Positions 8,364 through 19,310 are shown, counted from the first letter of the stretch. The stretch is DNA of 64,000 bases from Helicobacter felistomachi (GCF_030296895.1 NZ_AP028022.1:1116001-1180000), one strand, 5' to 3'. Numbers and translations are program-made. The notes: generated by a model not told the origin, from the sequence alone.

Positions 8364-9436
8364 CAGTAGTTTTTGCTAATGAAACTTTGCACGCCATCGG
8401 CAATCCCTTGTGCGAGCCACTGCTCATAGTGTTTGTCTTGAATGCGTTTGGACTCTTTAGGGTTGGAATTATAGCCAATCTCAATGAGAATAGAAGGCAT
8501 TAAAGCTCCCGCCAGCACCCAAAAAGGCCCCTCGCGCACCCCCCCATCCACCACACCTTTATAGTGTTGGTGCAACTTGTTTAACATTCCAAACTGCACA
8601 TCAATGGCAAGTTTATTAGAGATAATGAGCCGCTGCGAGTTAAGAGAATTTAAAAAGGAAAGCTTAGAAAAGTAATCCATGACTTTGACATCGTCTTGGT
8701 TTTCTTGTTCGGCCACCTTGCGCGCCCGCTCGCTTCTAGCAGTGGAGAGAAAGTAGGTTTCAATGCCCTCGGGGTTGGTGGGGGCATTTTTGGGGATAGA
8801 GTTGGCGTGGATGGAGATAAACAAATCGGCATTTTTATCGTTGGCAAACTCGGTGCGGGCTTTCAAACTGATATAAACATCTTGTTTGCGCGTCATATAG
8901 ACCTTATAGCCCCTTTTAACCAACTCTTGTTGTAAGTCTTTAGCCACAGCCAGCACAATGCGTTTTTCACAAACATGGTTTACCCCCAATGCCCCGCAGT
9001 CATGCCCGCCATGCCCGGGGTCGATCACCACCTTAAACTGCTTCAACTCTTTGGGGTTGGACTCAAGGGGACGCACCTTTTGGCGCACAAGGGGGTGGGT
9101 TTGGATAAAGATATATAAATGGTTGTGGGCGATTTTATAGCTGTAGGTGGCGTTCTTGTTCCAGGCGATCCAAATTTGCGTGGTTTTGTGGTGGTGGGCG
9201 AGTTTAATCACGCTCTTGTTGGCAAAATGGTAGCGTCTAGGCGGGGGCAAGAGATCTGCTTGCACCCGCAACAAGGCTTTAAAATGTGTAAGGCGGGTTT
9301 CTTGCACCATGCGGTGGCTGATGGGCATGTTGAAAGTGATGCGGAACGAACTCACTCCAAAAGGCACGACATCCACGATTTTGAGCGCATGCGCCCCTAG
9401 GCTGCAGACAAAAAGGCAGAGGAAAAGGAAGCGCAC
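8363..9436 (-). CDS. amiA: N-acetylmuramoyl-L-alanine amidase
   Basis: Exported zinc amidase that cuts the peptide from N-acetylmuramic acid in peptidoglycan, needed for daughter-cell separation and linked to coccoid change in H. pylori. Signal peptide MRFLFLCLFVCSLGAHA. An AMIN-like beta domain follows, then the Amidase_3 domain from about residue 135: VIDPGHGGHDCGA (first His ligand), a downstream Glu, LFISIHANS (second His), and the C-terminal ILIEIGYNSNPKE with the catalytic Glu. 357 aa, shorter than the ~440 aa I recall for H. pylori AmiA. GTG start 9436, 3 nt after the nitronate monooxygenase stop. Confidence 0.88.
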   Translation of the reverse strand: MRFLFLCLFVCSLGAHALKIVDVVPFGVSSFRITFNMPISHRMVQETRLTHFKALLRVQADLLPPPRRYHFANKSVIKLAHHHKTTQIWIAWNKNATYSYKIAHNHLYIFIQTHPLVRQKVRPLESNPKELKQFKVVIDPGHGGHDCGALGVNHVCEKRIVLAVAKDLQQELVKRGYKVYMTRKQDVYISLKARTEFANDKNADLFISIHANSIPKNAPTNPEGIETYFLSTARSERARKVAEQENQDDVKVMDYFSKLSFLNSLNSQRLIISNKLAIDVQFGMLNKLHQHYKGVVDGGVREGPFWVLAGALMPSILIEIGYNSNPKESKRIQDKHYEQWLAQGIADGVQSFISKNY

Positions 9437-9439
9437 CCT

Positions 9440-10531
9440 TTAACCCTGGATCAGCTCTTGCACGAGTTCGTGTACGCTGATGATCTTGTCGATGCGGTAT
9501 CCATTTGCGCCTGTGAAATACAAGCCTTCTGCCCGGTTGCCCTGGTGCGCCCGCCCGAGTCCATCGGCGATGCAATAGCCCACATTGCGGGCTTCCTCGC
9601 CTCGGTTGCAAGGGCTCACACAATTGCTCACGCAAGCGATTTTAGGGGCGTTGCCCTCTTTAATGCGCTCCAAAACCCCGGTATTGATGGCGCGGGCAGG
9701 GTAGCCTACGGGGGATTTGATGAGCAAAATGTCCTCTTTCTTTAATGAAGGCAAAATCTCTGCATACACCTTGGCGTCGCACTCTTTCGTGCCTAAAAAT
9801 CTAGTCGCCATTTGCACCCCACTTGCCCCCAAACCTAGCATAGTGTCGATGTCCTTCCTGTCCCAAATGCCCCCAGCGGCGATGATGGGGATGTCCCCCC
9901 ACTCTTTGGCCGCCTCCACAATGCCCGGGACTAAATTTTCTAGCTGAAACTCCTCTTTGAAACAATCTTCATATTTAAAGCCCTGATGTCCGCCGCTTAA
10001 AGGCCCTTCCACAATCACAGCATCGGGAACGCGCTTATAGCGCGCACTCCAACGCTTGCAGATGATTTGTAAGGCTTTGATGGAGGAGATGATGGGGATC
10101 AAGGCGACATTGGGGAAGTCTTTTGTAAATTCGGGCATGTTCGTGGGCAGTCCCGCCCCCGTGATGATGACATTTGCTCCCGCCTCACAAGCATCTCGAA
10201 CAACCCGCCCGTACTCGTTGATGGCGTGTAGGATATTTGCCCCCAAGGGCTTAGACCCACAAATTTTCCGGGCGTTTTTAAAGATTTCCATCAAGGCTTG
10301 TTTGGAGTAAAAATTCAGGGCTTCAAAGGGCTTTTTTGCCACAATCTTCTCCACATAGCGCATGTTTTTATAATAGCCCGTGCCCACCGCTGAGATCACG
10401 CCCAAAACGCCCTCTTTGGCGGCGTTGCCCGCAAGTTCGTCCCAACTAATCCCCACGCCCATGCCCCCTTGAAAAATGGGGTATTGGATGGTGTGTTTAC
10501 CGATTTTGAGCGGTTTTAATGTGGAAGTCAT
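9440..10531 (-). CDS. Nitronate monooxygenase family FMN enzyme (formerly 2-nitropropane dioxygenase)
   Basis: 363-aa FMN-dependent TIM barrel. Visible: FQGGMGVGIS (FMN phosphate loop and entry), GANVIITGAGLP, a PIIAAGGIWD strand-loop, and the GASGVQMATRFLGTKEC segment typical of the family. There is a Cys cluster CVSNCVSPCNRG near residue 310 that occurs in the longer NMO-like proteins close to FabK. The physiological substrate is not deducible; detoxification of nitronates such as propionate-3-nitronate is the family role. It lies between tyrS and amiA in one minus-strand run, as in H. pylori, and begins 10 nt after tyrS. Confidence 0.85.
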   Translation of the reverse strand: MTSTLKPLKIGKHTIQYPIFQGGMGVGISWDELAGNAAKEGVLGVISAVGTGYYKNMRYVEKIVAKKPFEALNFYSKQALMEIFKNARKICGSKPLGANILHAINEYGRVVRDACEAGANVIITGAGLPTNMPEFTKDFPNVALIPIISSIKALQIICKRWSARYKRVPDAVIVEGPLSGGHQGFKYEDCFKEEFQLENLVPGIVEAAKEWGDIPIIAAGGIWDRKDIDTMLGLGASGVQMATRFLGTKECDAKVYAEILPSLKKEDILLIKSPVGYPARAINTGVLERIKEGNAPKIACVSNCVSPCNRGEEARNVGYCIADGLGRAHQGNRAEGLYFTGANGYRIDKIISVHELVQELIQG

Positions 10532-10541
10532 GTGTCCTGCT

Positions 10542-11750
10542 TTAGTGGATGATGGCTTTTAAAAATTTTCGTTTACCCACCTGCACCACATAAGTGCCGG
10601 GAGTAAAGCAAAATTGCTCGTCCAAAAGCACCTCTTGATCGATTTTCACGCCCCCTGCTTTAATGTCGCGTCTAGCTTGCGAAGTGGAGGGACACAAGCG
10701 CGCTTCTTTGAGCACTTGGGCGATCCAAACGCCTGCACTAAACTCCATTTGTGCCAAATCGCTAGGGATTTGCTTTTGGCTAAAAACCAAATCAAAAGCG
10801 GCCTTTGCCTCTGTGGCGTGCTCTTGAGAGTGCAAGCGGGCAGTGATCTCCAGGGCCAAATCCTCTTTCACCGCCTTTGGGTGCAAATCCCCTTTTTCTA
10901 CCCCACTTTTAATCTTAGCGATCTGTGCGCTCGTTTTACTACTTAAAAGCTCATAGTAACGCCACATTAAAGAATCGCTGATGCTTAAAAGCTTGGCATA
11001 CATGCTCTTTGGCTCTTCGCTCACGCCGATATAGTTGCCTAAACTCTTACTCATCTTAGCTACCCCATCCAAGCCCTCCAAAAGGGGCATGGTCAGCACG
11101 CCCTGCTCTTTAGAGAGCCCATACGCCCTTTGTAAAAACCGCCCCACAAGCAAATTAAACTTTTGGTCATTGCCCCCCAATTCGATGTCGGATTGCAAAG
11201 CCACCGAGTCGTAACCTTGCAAAAGGGGATACATGAACTCAACCATGCTAATGGGCTTTTTCTCTTTGTGGCGTTTCTCAAAATCATCTCGTTCAAGCAT
11301 TCTAGCCACTGAGAATTTAGAAGTCAATACCAGCAAGCCCTCCGCGCCCAGCGGGCGCAGCCACTTGGAATTGAAACACACATCGGTTAAGGCGGGGTCT
11401 AGGATTTTAAATACCTGCTGTTTATAGGTTTTGGCGTTTTGCAACACTTCCTCAAAGCTTAAAATTTTGCGCGTTTCGCTCTTGCCGCTGGGATCGCCGA
11501 TGGTGGCGGTGAAGTCCCCAATTACAAACTGCACCCTTGCGCCGTGTTTTTGCAAGGTGGCGAGCTTGTTTAAAAGCACGGCATGCCCTAGGTGCAAATC
11601 GGGAGCGGTAGGATCAAAGCCCGCCTTGGCACTAAAACGCTCTCCGGTGGCATAAAACTTCTCCACGAGACTTTGCAGATACTCCAAACCGATGCACTCG
11701 CTCATGCCTCTTGCAATATCTGACATTGCTTCTGTAACGCTCATATCCAT
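10542..11750 (-). CDS. tyrS: Tyrosyl-tRNA synthetase
   Basis: Class I synthetase charging tRNA-Tyr. 402 aa. The HIGH motif appears as HLGH (about residue 51) after AKAGFDPTAPD, and the KMSKS motif as AKMSKSLGN (about 237), with a C-terminal S4-like RNA-binding domain (SQARRDIKAGGVKID). Two ATG codons are possible: 11750 and 11744. AAAGG lies directly against the first and 6 nt before the second, so 11744 may be the true start; the difference is two residues. The gene is 3 nt downstream of spoT. Confidence 0.93.
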   Translation of the reverse strand: MDMSVTEAMSDIARGMSECIGLEYLQSLVEKFYATGERFSAKAGFDPTAPDLHLGHAVLLNKLATLQKHGARVQFVIGDFTATIGDPSGKSETRKILSFEEVLQNAKTYKQQVFKILDPALTDVCFNSKWLRPLGAEGLLVLTSKFSVARMLERDDFEKRHKEKKPISMVEFMYPLLQGYDSVALQSDIELGGNDQKFNLLVGRFLQRAYGLSKEQGVLTMPLLEGLDGVAKMSKSLGNYIGVSEEPKSMYAKLLSISDSLMWRYYELLSSKTSAQIAKIKSGVEKGDLHPKAVKEDLALEITARLHSQEHATEAKAAFDLVFSQKQIPSDLAQMEFSAGVWIAQVLKEARLCPSTSQARRDIKAGGVKIDQEVLLDEQFCFTPGTYVVQVGKRKFLKAIIH

Positions 11751-11753
11751 CCT

Positions 11754-14075
11754 TTAATCCTGATAGGCATCTTTGATACTTATAAACTCTGTAAGGCGGT
11801 CTTTATATTTGTGGGTGAGCATGTCCTTAAACTCCCCAATCTCTCTCTTGCCCGTGTATTCAAAGAGAATCTCGCAACTCGTGGAGTATTGCCCATGGCT
11901 GGCGTACTGGATCTTTACAATGTTACAGTCGTTTTTGTTCAACAAGTTGAGCACTTGTAAAAGGCTATCCCTGGTGCTGCCGATATAAATGTTGATTTTG
12001 TAAATCTCCTTGTCCTTCTTACTCCAACTGATAAAAACCATTGGCAAACCCACATTAATATCGGCATGCCCCATCTTACAAACCTTCGTGTGGACCACAA
12101 CCTTATACTCTTTAATGCTAGGCATGATTGCCACGATGTCATCGCCCTTTTTGGGGTGGCAACAATCGTTGAAGAGCACTTGCCTGATCTGTGTGTGGGG
12201 GTTGGCGTAGACGATGAAGTGGTCTAAATCACATTTTTTAAGCCCGATGTGCGGGGCAGGCAAACCCAAAACACGCCCGAATTTAAATTGCATAAGATTT
12301 TTCATTAAAAAGCCAAATTGTCTTGGCTCGGGACGGTGGTGGGGGTTTGGATGTCCTTGCACCTTCTCTTGGATTTGCTCCACAAGCTTTTTCAGCCCAT
12401 TAATGCTCTTAATGGCTTCGCTCAAACTAAGATCCACCCCATGTTCGGCGAGCTTTTTCTCAAAGGTGGTGTATTGCTTGGGACCGATGTCTGGTCCAAA
12501 AATGGAGGTTTCAAAAATGGTGTTTAAAATATTCACCATGCTTTTTGCGTCAATCTCTTTGAGGCGATTCTTTTGCAGGCGTTCTAAATGGTTTTTGGCC
12601 CGCGTGGTGCGGAGTTGGTTGATCCAAGTAAAGCGGGGGATGCTCTCTTGACCCTTAATGATTTTCACCACATCCCCACTTCTAAGCTTGACATTCAACT
12701 TCACTTTTTTGTTGTTGACAAAGGCTGTTTCGGCTTTATCACCCAGTTCGCTGTGAATCATGTAGGCGAAGTCTAGCACAATCGATTCGGCGGGCAAAGT
12801 GTAGCTGTCCCCACCGGGCGAAAACACCGTGATGTCTTCGCGGTACAACACATCGTTTTGCACCAGCTCATAAAACTCTCGAGGGTTTTCTTTAGACTCT
12901 TCGCTTTGGTATTGTAAATTGTGCAGCCATTTTAAATGCTCGCTCTCCACGCCCCCGGCTTTATACTTCCAGTGCGCCGAGTTGCCATACTCTGCCCCTA
13001 GGTGCATGTCAAAAGTGCGGATCTGCACTTCATAGATGTTTGACTCGTCAAAAATAGTCGTGTGGATCGTCTGGTAGCCATTTTCTTTAGGCAGGGCGAT
13101 GTGGTCCTTAAAGCGTGAAACAATGGGTTTGAAGTGCAAATGCACGATCCCTAGGATTTTATAGCACTCTAGGGGGGCTTTTACAAGCACCCGCACCGCC
13201 ATTAAATCTAAAATCTCGTCTTTACTCACCGCCCCTTTTCTTTGTGTTTTGAGGTAAATGGAGTAGGGGCGCTTGATGCGCGTGGCAATTTTAAAATCCC
13301 CTTCAGCAAAACCCGCCTCATAAAACATTTTTTCTAACTTGCTGGCAAACTGATTGAGCTTTAAAAACAGGGCTTGCTTGCTCTGCTCTAGATAATCTTG
13401 AATGCTCTTATAATCTTGAGGGTAAATGTAGTAGAAACATTTATCTTCCAATTCGTTTTTGATCGTAGACATGCCAAGACGGCTGGCGATGGGGGCGTAA
13501 ACGGCCATGGTTTCTTTAGAAATGCGGATTTGTTTGTTTCTAGGCAACGCGTCTAGGGTCAACATATTGTGTAAACGGTCGCTGACTTTCACCACTAAAG
13601 CTCTGGGGTCTTTAATGGCACTGACTAAAATTTTTCTAAAGGTGAGGGCCGTTAAGAGCAAGTGGGGATTCTCAGGGTCAAAGGCAAGTTCTTCCTTACG
13701 GATTTCTGTGATTTTGGTGAGCGCGTCCACCAAATTCGCCACATCTTCACCGAATTTATCAAGGATTTCTTCAAGATTGCAAGGCGTGTCCTCCACGACA
13801 TCGTGCAAGAGAGAAGCGCACACCATCGCCTCATCTCCCCCACAAAAAGCCACGATGCAAGCCACGCTGATTGGGTGTGTGATGTAGGGCGCACCCCCTT
13901 TACGTTTTTGTCCCTTGTGGTAGTGGGTGGCTAAGTCTAGGGCTTCTTGGATTTTTGGGGTGATTGTGGTGGTGTTTTTTAAGACATCAAGCACCTCATC
14001 GGGGCTCGCAATGTCCTTAACGAGCTCTAAAATTTCGCCTAATCTGCCATAGTGGGGTGGTTTAGAGTCTTTCAT
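11754..14075 (-). CDS. spoT: (p)ppGpp synthetase/hydrolase
   Basis: Bifunctional RelA/SpoT homologue, likely the only alarmone enzyme, as in H. pylori. The start ATG 14075 gives 773 aa, close to the H. pylori length I recall; the frame is open to 14180 but that extension lies in rpoZ and is not conserved-looking. Domains: HD hydrolase with HDVVEDT at about residue 75 and a conserved THPISVA entry; synthetase with RIKRPYSIYLK and GYQTIHTT; TGS domain (DITVFSPGGDSYTLP); C-terminal ACT-like regulatory region. Start overlaps rpoZ by 14 nt and has no clear Shine-Dalgarno, so translation is probably coupled. Confidence 0.92.
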   Translation of the reverse strand: MKDSKPPHYGRLGEILELVKDIASPDEVLDVLKNTTTITPKIQEALDLATHYHKGQKRKGGAPYITHPISVACIVAFCGGDEAMVCASLLHDVVEDTPCNLEEILDKFGEDVANLVDALTKITEIRKEELAFDPENPHLLLTALTFRKILVSAIKDPRALVVKVSDRLHNMLTLDALPRNKQIRISKETMAVYAPIASRLGMSTIKNELEDKCFYYIYPQDYKSIQDYLEQSKQALFLKLNQFASKLEKMFYEAGFAEGDFKIATRIKRPYSIYLKTQRKGAVSKDEILDLMAVRVLVKAPLECYKILGIVHLHFKPIVSRFKDHIALPKENGYQTIHTTIFDESNIYEVQIRTFDMHLGAEYGNSAHWKYKAGGVESEHLKWLHNLQYQSEESKENPREFYELVQNDVLYREDITVFSPGGDSYTLPAESIVLDFAYMIHSELGDKAETAFVNNKKVKLNVKLRSGDVVKIIKGQESIPRFTWINQLRTTRAKNHLERLQKNRLKEIDAKSMVNILNTIFETSIFGPDIGPKQYTTFEKKLAEHGVDLSLSEAIKSINGLKKLVEQIQEKVQGHPNPHHRPEPRQFGFLMKNLMQFKFGRVLGLPAPHIGLKKCDLDHFIVYANPHTQIRQVLFNDCCHPKKGDDIVAIMPSIKEYKVVVHTKVCKMGHADINVGLPMVFISWSKKDKEIYKINIYIGSTRDSLLQVLNLLNKNDCNIVKIQYASHGQYSTSCEILFEYTGKREIGEFKDMLTHKYKDRLTEFISIKDAYQD

Positions 14076-14277
14076 CAATGTAGTCGAGACCGATCTTTCC
14101 CTCCGCAATTTCGCAAATGGCAATATCGGTGGGCTTGTGGGTTTTGACATCCATCGCCACGAGGGGTTGCACCCCAGCACCTAGCTGCTTGACGCGTGAA
14201 AAGATTAAATTGGAGAGGATATAGCGATCCCCATTGACTTTATCCAAAGCCTTAGCCACAATTTCTTCTGTTCTCAT
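14062..14277 (-). CDS. rpoZ: RNA polymerase omega subunit
   Basis: 71-aa omega subunit that supports assembly of the beta' subunit. Start ATG 14277 after AAAGGACGACAG. The core omega pattern RYILSNLIFSRVKQL (residues 18-32) and a C-terminal acidic AICEIAEGKIG are visible. Placed between pyrH (15 nt upstream) and spoT (14 nt overlap), the same order as in H. pylori. This puts the polymerase subunit and the alarmone enzyme in one transcript. Confidence 0.9.
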   Translation of the reverse strand: MRTEEIVAKALDKVNGDRYILSNLIFSRVKQLGAGVQPLVAMDVKTHKPTDIAICEIAEGKIGLDYIDERL

Positions 14278-14292
14278 CTGTCGTCCTTTTAG

Positions 14293-15022
<730 letters not shown>

Positions 15023-15077
15023 TCAAATCCCTTCAAATCTATAAGTGCCAAAAGGCCGCATTTTACAACAAATAGCC

Positions 15078-16367
15078 TTAAGTCAAGGCACGCACCACGC
15101 CCACCATTGCCCCCACGCTTTTTAAGACTTCATCGGGACTCATGGTGTAAGCGGGCATGAAATAAATGGTGTTGCCTAAAGGGCGTAAAATGATGCCAAA
15201 TTCTAAGCCCTTTTGAAACACCGCAAGGCTTAGGCGTTGGCTGCCCTTATAGCCCTCTAGCTCAAAGGCAAAGACCATGCCACATGAGCGCAAATTTTTA
15301 ACGCCCTTTAGCCCTTCTAGTTGCTCTTGCATACAGGTTTGGATAGTTCTACTGAGCGTCTTGTTTTGTTCCACCACGCCCTGCTCAAATAAGTCCAGCG
15401 TGGCGTTAGCGCACGCACAAGCCAAAGCATTGCCCGTGTAGCTGTGTGAGTGCAAAAAGCTTTTATCCTGCTCGTAGGGGGCGTAGAATTTGTCATAAAT
15501 CCCATCGCTTGTGAGCACCACCGCCAGGGGCAGATACCCCCCCGTGATGCCCTTAGATAAGCACAAAAAATCGGGCTTGATGCCGCATTGCTCAAAGGCA
15601 AATAAACTCCCTGTGCGCCCAAAGCCCACAGCGATTTCATCAAAGATCACCAAAATCCCCCTCTCTTGGCACATTTGTGTGGCTTGTTTGACAAAGTCTG
15701 CGCTGTAAAAATGCATGTTGCCTGCACACTGAATCAAGGGTTCTAAAATGAAGGCGCTGATGTTTTGGTGTTCTTGCTCTAAAATCTTTTCTAGGGCGTG
15801 CAAGGCTCTTTGGACGTCGGCTTCATCTTTGGGCACAGGGGTTTGTAGTTGATCGCAAAAAATCCCCTTGTAGGTGTCCTTATACAGCCCCACGCCCCCC
15901 ACACTAAGAGCCCCCAGAGTTTCGCCATGGTAGCCATTTTCTAGGGAGAGGAATTTGGGCTTTTGTTTGCCTTCCAGTAAGTGGCTGTGGTAGCTCATTT
16001 TCAACGCCACTTCCACGCCCGCCGAGCCGTTGTCGGCAAAAAAGCACTTATCAAACCCGCTTAAAGCGCACAATCTAGCGGCTAAATTAATGGCCTGCGG
16101 GTGGGTTAAGCCCGCTAATAAGACATGCTCTAGCTGGTCTATTTGCTCTTTGAGTTTCTTGTTAATGTAGGGGTGGTTGTGCCCGAATAAATTCACCCAC
16201 CACGAACTGATTCCATCGATGTAGCTTTTCCCCTCAAAGTCGTAGAGATACACCCCCTTAGCGGACTTGATGGGTAATAGGGGCAAGTGGGCATGATCGT
16301 GCATTTGGCTGCACGGGTGCCAAACGTATTTGAAGTCTAAAGCGTGCCATGTGGCGTTAGTTGGCAT
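15078..16367 (-). CDS. bioA: Adenosylmethionine-8-amino-7-oxononanoate aminotransferase
   Basis: PLP-dependent transaminase of biotin synthesis (KAPA to DAPA). 429 aa. Characteristic parts: WHPCSQM near the N-terminus, [34 protein letters not shown], the [13 protein letters not shown] loop and the PLP lysine in [13 protein letters not shown]. Biotin is needed here for the carrier proteins, including the one in the 5-oxoprolinase operon. The gene is divergent from the chaperone gene at 16485, with both promoters in a 117-bp gap. In H. pylori bioA also sits next to this chaperone gene, as I recall. Confidence 0.92.
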   Translation of the reverse strand: MPTNATWHALDFKYVWHPCSQMHDHAHLPLLPIKSAKGVYLYDFEGKSYIDGISSWWVNLFGHNHPYINKKLKEQIDQLEHVLLAGLTHPQAINLAARLCALSGFDKCFFADNGSAGVEVALKMSYHSHLLEGKQKPKFLSLENGYHGETLGALSVGGVGLYKDTYKGIFCDQLQTPVPKDEADVQRALHALEKILEQEHQNISAFILEPLIQCAGNMHFYSADFVKQATQMCQERGILVIFDEIAVGFGRTGSLFAFEQCGIKPDFLCLSKGITGGYLPLAVVLTSDGIYDKFYAPYEQDKSFLHSHSYTGNALACACANATLDLFEQGVVEQNKTLSRTIQTCMQEQLEGLKGVKNLRSCGMVFAFELEGYKGSQRLSLAVFQKGLEFGIILRPLGNTIYFMPAYTMSPDEVLKSVGAMVGVVRALT

Positions 16368-16436
16368 ACAAACCCTTTAAATCGGCATTTTCCGCCTAAC
16401 AAGATAAAGAATTTAGCAATATTTTAGTGAAATTCT

Positions 16437-16444
16437 TATAAAAT
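16437..16444 (+). promoter_or_regulatory. Probable -10 element for the chaperone-ftsA-ftsZ run
   Basis: TATAAAAT lies 40 bp before the ATG at 16485, in a T/A-rich segment (periodic A/T upstream is typical of Helicobacter promoters). It is the best promoter candidate for the ppiD-like, ftsA, ftsZ series, whose genes overlap or nearly touch. Confidence 0.5.
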
Positions 16445-16484
16445 TAGAGCTTATGGTGAAATTGCGTAACAAGGGTAAGGGTCT

Positions 16485-17933
16485 ATGATTGCGTGGATGC
16501 AAAAGCACAAAAAATACTTGGTGGTCACGATTTGGATCAGCACCATCGCTTTTGTGGCTGCGGGCATGATCGGGTGGGGGCAGTACAACTTCTCTTTGGC
16601 CGGCGGGAGCGTGGCAAAAGTGGGGCAAATCGCCATCAGCCAAGAAGAATTGGCTAGAGAACATAAGCAACTCTTAGACATTTACAGCCAATCCATCCCC
16701 AACTTCAAGGACTTGAGCGCAAAAGAGATCAAGGCCCTAGGGTTAGAGCGCAGTGCCTTGAATGTGCTCATCAACCAAGCCTTGTTGAAAAACTTCGCTT
16801 TGGATTTGGGGCTAGGGGTGAGCGATGGCGAGATTGTCGCCGAGATTCAAAAAAGCGAGCTTTTCCAAAAAGACGGGCATTTTGACGAGGGGCTGTATAA
16901 AAAGCTCTTGCAAGAGAACAACTTCCGCCCCGCTGCCTTTGAAGACAATGTGAAAAACACCCTATTACTCAAAAAAATTGCCTCTTTATTCCCCCAAGCC
17001 CTAACCCCCCTAGAGCAAGAGGCGTTCATGCTCCCCCTTAGTTTGCAAGATCGGGTGCGTATTGAGGTGTTAGAGCCCAAAGAAGTCCCCCTCAAAGAAG
17101 AGAGCCTCAAGGCGTATTACAACGCCCACAAGCAAGACTATAAAAAGCCCACAAGCTACACGTTAGCCAGTCTACAAGTGTCTGCCAAGGACAACCCCAA
17201 AGAGAGCACTTTAAAGGACTACTTCAACAAACACAAAGAGCAATACACTTTGCAAGGCAAGCCCCAAGAGTTTAGCAAAGTGGAAAAAGAAGTGCGCCAA
17301 GACTACAACAGCGACAAGGCCAAAGAGCAAGCCCTCAAAGACTACCTAGCCTTAAAAAAGGGGCAGCTTAAAGCCGAAAGCGAAACCTTCACCACCCTGC
17401 CTTACGGCGAGGACATCAATAAAAAAATCGAGTCCATGCGGGTGGGTGAGGTGTTAAAACCCCTGCCCTACAAAGAGGGATGGGTGGTTTTAAAACTTGT
17501 GGAGAAAAACGCAAGTGCGCTTGAAAGCTTTGTTGAAGCTAGGGCGAAGATCGCCCAAATTCTGCAAACAGAAGCACAAATTAGGGAGCTTAAAAAAGAA
17601 GCCTTGCAAAAACTGCCCACCTTCAAGGGTAGCGACATCGGGTTGTTGAATTTAGACTTTAAAGGCAACATCCACGACTTGGGCGAAAAGCCCTCCAAGG
17701 CCCTCGTAGACTACATCTTTAAACACCCCTATCAAGAGGGCTTTGCGCTCTTAGAGGGCCCTAGGGCAGTGCTGTATAAGGTCTACGCCCAAGACTTTAA
17801 ACACCTAGTGAAAAACACCACCTATCTAAAACAAATGGCGCAAAACCTCAAAGCCCAAGCCCTAGACGGGGCATTGATTGCCATGTTGAAACAACGCTAT
17901 AAAATCACCCTATACGCCAGGAGCCGCCCTTGA
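16485..17933 (+). CDS. SurA/PpiD-type periplasmic chaperone
   Basis: 482-aa membrane-anchored periplasmic protein. One N-terminal helix (YLVVTIWISTIAFVAAGMIGW, residues 11-31) anchors it; the rest is a long helical SurA_N-type domain (VGQIAISQEELAREHKQLL, NVLINQALLKNFALDLG, FDEGLYKKLLQENNF) with a probable degraded parvulin region in the middle (YTLASLQVSAKDNPKES and MRVGEVLKPLPYKEGWVVLKLVEK). The FKBP/parvulin active-site residues are not obvious, so chaperone activity is a safer call than isomerase. The stop overlaps the ftsA start. The same neighbour order (bioA, this gene, ftsA, ftsZ) occurs in H. pylori. Confidence 0.8.
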   Translation: MIAWMQKHKKYLVVTIWISTIAFVAAGMIGWGQYNFSLAGGSVAKVGQIAISQEELAREHKQLLDIYSQSIPNFKDLSAKEIKALGLERSALNVLINQALLKNFALDLGLGVSDGEIVAEIQKSELFQKDGHFDEGLYKKLLQENNFRPAAFEDNVKNTLLLKKIASLFPQALTPLEQEAFMLPLSLQDRVRIEVLEPKEVPLKEESLKAYYNAHKQDYKKPTSYTLASLQVSAKDNPKESTLKDYFNKHKEQYTLQGKPQEFSKVEKEVRQDYNSDKAKEQALKDYLALKKGQLKAESETFTTLPYGEDINKKIESMRVGEVLKPLPYKEGWVVLKLVEKNASALESFVEARAKIAQILQTEAQIRELKKEALQKLPTFKGSDIGLLNLDFKGNIHDLGEKPSKALVDYIFKHPYQEGFALLEGPRAVLYKVYAQDFKHLVKNTTYLKQMAQNLKAQALDGALIAMLKQRYKITLYARSRP

Positions 17934-19300
17934 ATCCCATCGTTTTGGGCGTAGACATCGGCTCTAGCAAGATTTGCGCCATCATCGCCGAATTGAAAGA
18001 GGGCACGCCGCAGGTGATCGGTGTGAGCGTGCATAAATCCGAGGGCGTGAAAAAGGGCAATATCAGCAACATCAGCCAAGCGGGCGAGGTCGTCAAAAAG
18101 GCGATTGAAGATGCCAAGCGCATGGCGGGGTTAGCCTTTGTGGAAAAGGCGATCGTGTCTATCTCGGGGGCGTGCACGCAGAGCGTGAATAGTGCGGGTT
18201 TGATCAATGTCCCCAATAATGAAATCACGCTTAAAGAAATTAACCGCGTGCTAGACACCGCCCTGCATAGCGCACACATCCCCACGGGCTATGAGGTGAT
18301 CCACATTTTGCCCTACCAATTCAAGCTAGACAATCAAGACAACATCGAAGACCCGATGGGGATGAGCGGATCGCGTTTAGAAGTTTCAACCCACATTGTT
18401 ACAGTGCAGCGCAGCAGTTTAGAAAACTTGCGCCGCACGATCCAAATTGCGGGCGTGAAGATCGAAAATGTCGTTTTGAGTGCCTATGCGGCCTCCATTG
18501 CTGTGTTGAATGAAGATGACAAGGCCCTGGGCGTGGCGTGCATTGATTTGGGTGGGGGGACTTGTAACATGATGGTCTATGAGGGTGGGTCGATGTGCTT
18601 TAACAACTACTTAAATGTGGGCTCGGAGCACATAAGAGACGACCTAGCCAGCGTGCTAGAAGTGCCTTTAGGCACAGCTGAATACATCAAAAGGCAATAT
18701 GGCAATCTCATGGCTGAAGAGAGCGATCAAGAGATTGAAGTTCCCGACATCGGGGCAGAGAACAAGAAAAACCGCTTGTCCTTGCAGCTCGTGCACAACA
18801 TCATCCGCGCGCGGGTGGTTGAAACCTTTGATGTGCTCCATAGGCGTTTGGTGAAAAGCAATTTGAAAGACAGTATCCGTAGGGGTGTGGTGCTGACCGG
18901 CGGAATGACCCATGTAGAGGGGATTAGAAATGTCGCCGCAGTGATCTTTGGCAATATCCCCGTGCGTATTGCCAAGCCGGTGGAGCTGAGCGGTTTGTCT
19001 GAGGAACTCAAAGATCCCACAAGCTCCGTGGCGATCGGCTTGATTTTGTACGGGGCGGGTAAGCACACAAACTACGAAAAAGATTCCGAGAAAACAATCC
19101 GCTATAAAGAAAACAAGCAGGCTCTGCCCGCCGGTTTCACCTACACCCAAGAGCGCAATTACATTGAGACGGATTTGACAAATCTCAAAAATACGGGCGT
19201 AGGCGAAAGCGTAAAAGAGCGGAAAAAGGATATAATACAAACTCCTGAGATGCCTAAGAAAAAAAGCGGACTTTTGGACTGGTTCTCCAAGTTATTTTAA
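17930..19300 (+). CDS. ftsA: Cell division protein FtsA
   Basis: Actin-like ATPase tethering FtsZ to the membrane. Uses a TTG start at 17930 that overlaps the upstream stop codon, with AGGAG 7 nt before it. Motifs: GVDIGSSKICAIIAEL (phosphate 1), IDLGGGTCNMMVYEGG (phosphate 2), VLTGGMTHVEG (adenosine). The C-terminal end, SGLLDWFSKLF, is the amphipathic membrane-targeting helix. 456 aa, a little longer than the E. coli protein because of a charged linker before the helix. FtsZ follows 10 nt later. Confidence 0.93.
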   Translation: MNPIVLGVDIGSSKICAIIAELKEGTPQVIGVSVHKSEGVKKGNISNISQAGEVVKKAIEDAKRMAGLAFVEKAIVSISGACTQSVNSAGLINVPNNEITLKEINRVLDTALHSAHIPTGYEVIHILPYQFKLDNQDNIEDPMGMSGSRLEVSTHIVTVQRSSLENLRRTIQIAGVKIENVVLSAYAASIAVLNEDDKALGVACIDLGGGTCNMMVYEGGSMCFNNYLNVGSEHIRDDLASVLEVPLGTAEYIKRQYGNLMAEESDQEIEVPDIGAENKKNRLSLQLVHNIIRARVVETFDVLHRRLVKSNLKDSIRRGVVLTGGMTHVEGIRNVAAVIFGNIPVRIAKPVELSGLSEELKDPTSSVAIGLILYGAGKHTNYEKDSEKTIRYKENKQALPAGFTYTQERNYIETDLTNLKNTGVGESVKERKKDIIQTPEMPKKKSGLLDWFSKLF

Positions 19301-19310
19301 AGGATGAGTT